Source of the DNA: an uncultured Atopobiaceae bacterium
Lineage (GTDB): Bacteria; Actinomycetota; Coriobacteriia; Coriobacteriales; Atopobiaceae
Assembly: GCA_944321005.1 (NCBI GenBank)
Contig: CALUJT010000123.1
Location: 1 to 6,875 of the forward strand
Direction: 5' to 3'
Length of the DNA stretch: 6,875 nucleotides
A program made the position numbers and the translations under genes. Shown here in pieces: positions 6,056-6,875 of the stretch (its first letter is position 1; each line of letters opens with the position of its first letter). The notes below the pieces were generated by a model. The model was given only the letters and a program-made list of their open reading frames with translations, did no database searches and was not told the origin of the DNA.

Positions 6056-6875
6056 GCGAGAAGAACCGTGTCGCCGCGCCCGCGATCGACCTCTCCGGGC
6101 TCAACGACCGCCAGCGAAAGATCGCCGAGACCCTCGACGAGCCGCTCTTCGTGGAGGCGGGCGCCGGCTCCGGCAAGACCTTCACCCTCACCCAGCGCAT
6201 AGCCTGGGCGCTCTCGCCGGGCTCGGGCGAGGGCGGGGCGCCCTTCCTGGAGGGGCTCGACCAGGTGCTCGTCATCACCTTCACCGAGGCCGCCGCGCGC
6301 GAGATCAAGGAGCGCGTGCGCTCCACGCTGCGCCGGGCGGGAATGGGGGACGCCGCGCTCGAGGTGGACGACGCCTGGATGTCCACGATTCACGGCATGT
6401 GTCGGCGCATCCTCGCTCGACACGCGTTGGACCTGGGGCTCGACCCGTCCTTCTCGGTGGTGGCCGACTCCCGGCAGGCCGCACTCTTCGACCGGGCGAT
6501 GGACGACGTCATGCGCGCCGCCCGCGGCGAGCGCGCCCTTGCCGACCTGTTCGATGAGTACGACCTGGGGACCCGCTCGGCGCAGACCGGCTACACGGGC
6601 CTCATGGGCCTCGTGGAGCGCCTCGTGCGCGAGGGCGGGTCGCTCCCGGGCGGCGTGGGCTCGCTCGAGCCCGCGACGGGAGGGTGGGACGCCGCCGTGG
6701 ACGCGGCGCACGAGCTCGCCATGAGGATGGAGGAGCTCGGAGCGGCAAGGCTCTCGCCGGCGGCCGCGTCCGTCGTGGGCGCCTCCCTCGAGGCCCTCCG
6801 CGAGCTCGAGGCGCTGCCCCGGCCGGAGCGCACGCCCGAGGCGGTTGCCGGGGCGCTCTCCCGCGTGAGCGCCCC
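6052..6875 (+). CDS. addA: AddA-like UvrD/RecB-family helicase subunit, N-terminal 274 residues (3' end off window)
   Basis: The frame opens at the ATG at 6052 and stays open to the window edge. AddA-type proteins are ATP-driven 3'-5' superfamily 1A helicases that usually also carry a C-terminal nuclease, with a full length near 1,200 residues. Only the start of helicase domain 1A is present here. It includes a Q motif around LNDRQ (17-21), Walker A AGAGSGKT (36-43), motif Ia VLVITFTEAAAREIKERV (72-89), and the Ib/Ic-type strand STIHGMCRRIL (111-121). From about residue 130 the sequence is helical and Arg/Ala/Glu-rich, as expected for the 1B insertion. Its position directly after addB, with a four-base overlap, supports AddA over UvrD, PcrA or RecB. 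The helicase family is firm; the C-terminal nuclease cannot be verified here. Confidence 0.9.
   Translation, partial: MSEKNRVAAPAIDLSGLNDRQRKIAETLDEPLFVEAGAGSGKTFTLTQRIAWALSPGSGEGGAPFLEGLDQVLVITFTEAAAREIKERVRSTLRRAGMGDAALEVDDAWMSTIHGMCRRILARHALDLGLDPSFSVVADSRQAALFDRAMDDVMRAARGERALADLFDEYDLGTRSAQTGYTGLMGLVERLVREGGSLPGGVGSLEPATGGWDAAVDAAHELAMRMEELGAARLSPAAASVVGASLEALRELEALPRPERTPEAVAGALSRVSA

Noticed and set aside
1..6875. A new defence or mobile system suggested by a nuclease-helicase pair
   Set aside because: The nuclease and helicase match the housekeeping AddAB repair pair in gene order, overlap, sizes and motifs. No defence-type partner genes are visible, so a novel system is not supported here.

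Overview
This is a very GC-rich window (roughly 70% or more by eye) from a bacterial chromosome. It holds parts of two divergently oriented units separated by a 473-bp intergenic region. Three features together suggest a high-GC Coriobacteriia-like actinobacterium such as Olsenella or a relative. These are an AddAB-type (rather than RecBCD-type) repair pair, a large secreted protein with tandem isopeptide/DUF11-like domains, and a near absence of TTA, CTA and TCA codons. The taxon is an inference from gene content and composition, not from a marker gene.

Left (1-2303, minus strand): the first 767 codons of a large secreted surface protein. It has a long charged N-region, a hydrophobic signal segment, an unrecognised beta-rich module of about 290 residues, and then at least three consecutive Ig-like domains of the fimbrial-isopeptide/DUF11 type. 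The C-terminus, where a sortase motif or membrane anchor would be, lies outside the window.

Middle (2304-2776): an intergenic region serving both units, with no convincing gene. It holds a GC-only hairpin just upstream of the surface gene's ribosome binding site and a strongly strand-asymmetric tract. That tract is G-rich on plus, with an uninterrupted G-quadruplex pattern, and would be C-rich and G-poor in a surface-gene leader. It also holds a terminator-like hairpin with a short T run, a plausible promoter -10 element, and a strong Shine-Dalgarno sequence for the rightward genes.

Right (2777-6875, plus strand): a two-gene operon for double-strand-break end processing. The first gene is a complete addB-like gene of 1092 codons: an inactivated helicase-like N-terminal half, a low-complexity linker, and a RecB-type PD-(D/E)XK nuclease with an iron-sulfur cysteine set. 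It overlaps the start of an addA-like UvrD-family helicase gene by four bases (ATGA), which implies translational coupling. The addA-like gene runs off the right edge after 274 codons. AddA would supply ATP-driven unwinding and AddB the second-strand nuclease and scanning subunit, making 3' overhangs for RecA.

I found no RNA gene, CRISPR array, insertion sequence or integrase. No wholly new system is evident. The points most worth a second look are the uncharacterised N-terminal module of the surface protein, the regulatory-looking intergenic region, and the departures of AddB from the Bacillus form (no Walker A, cysteine spacing).
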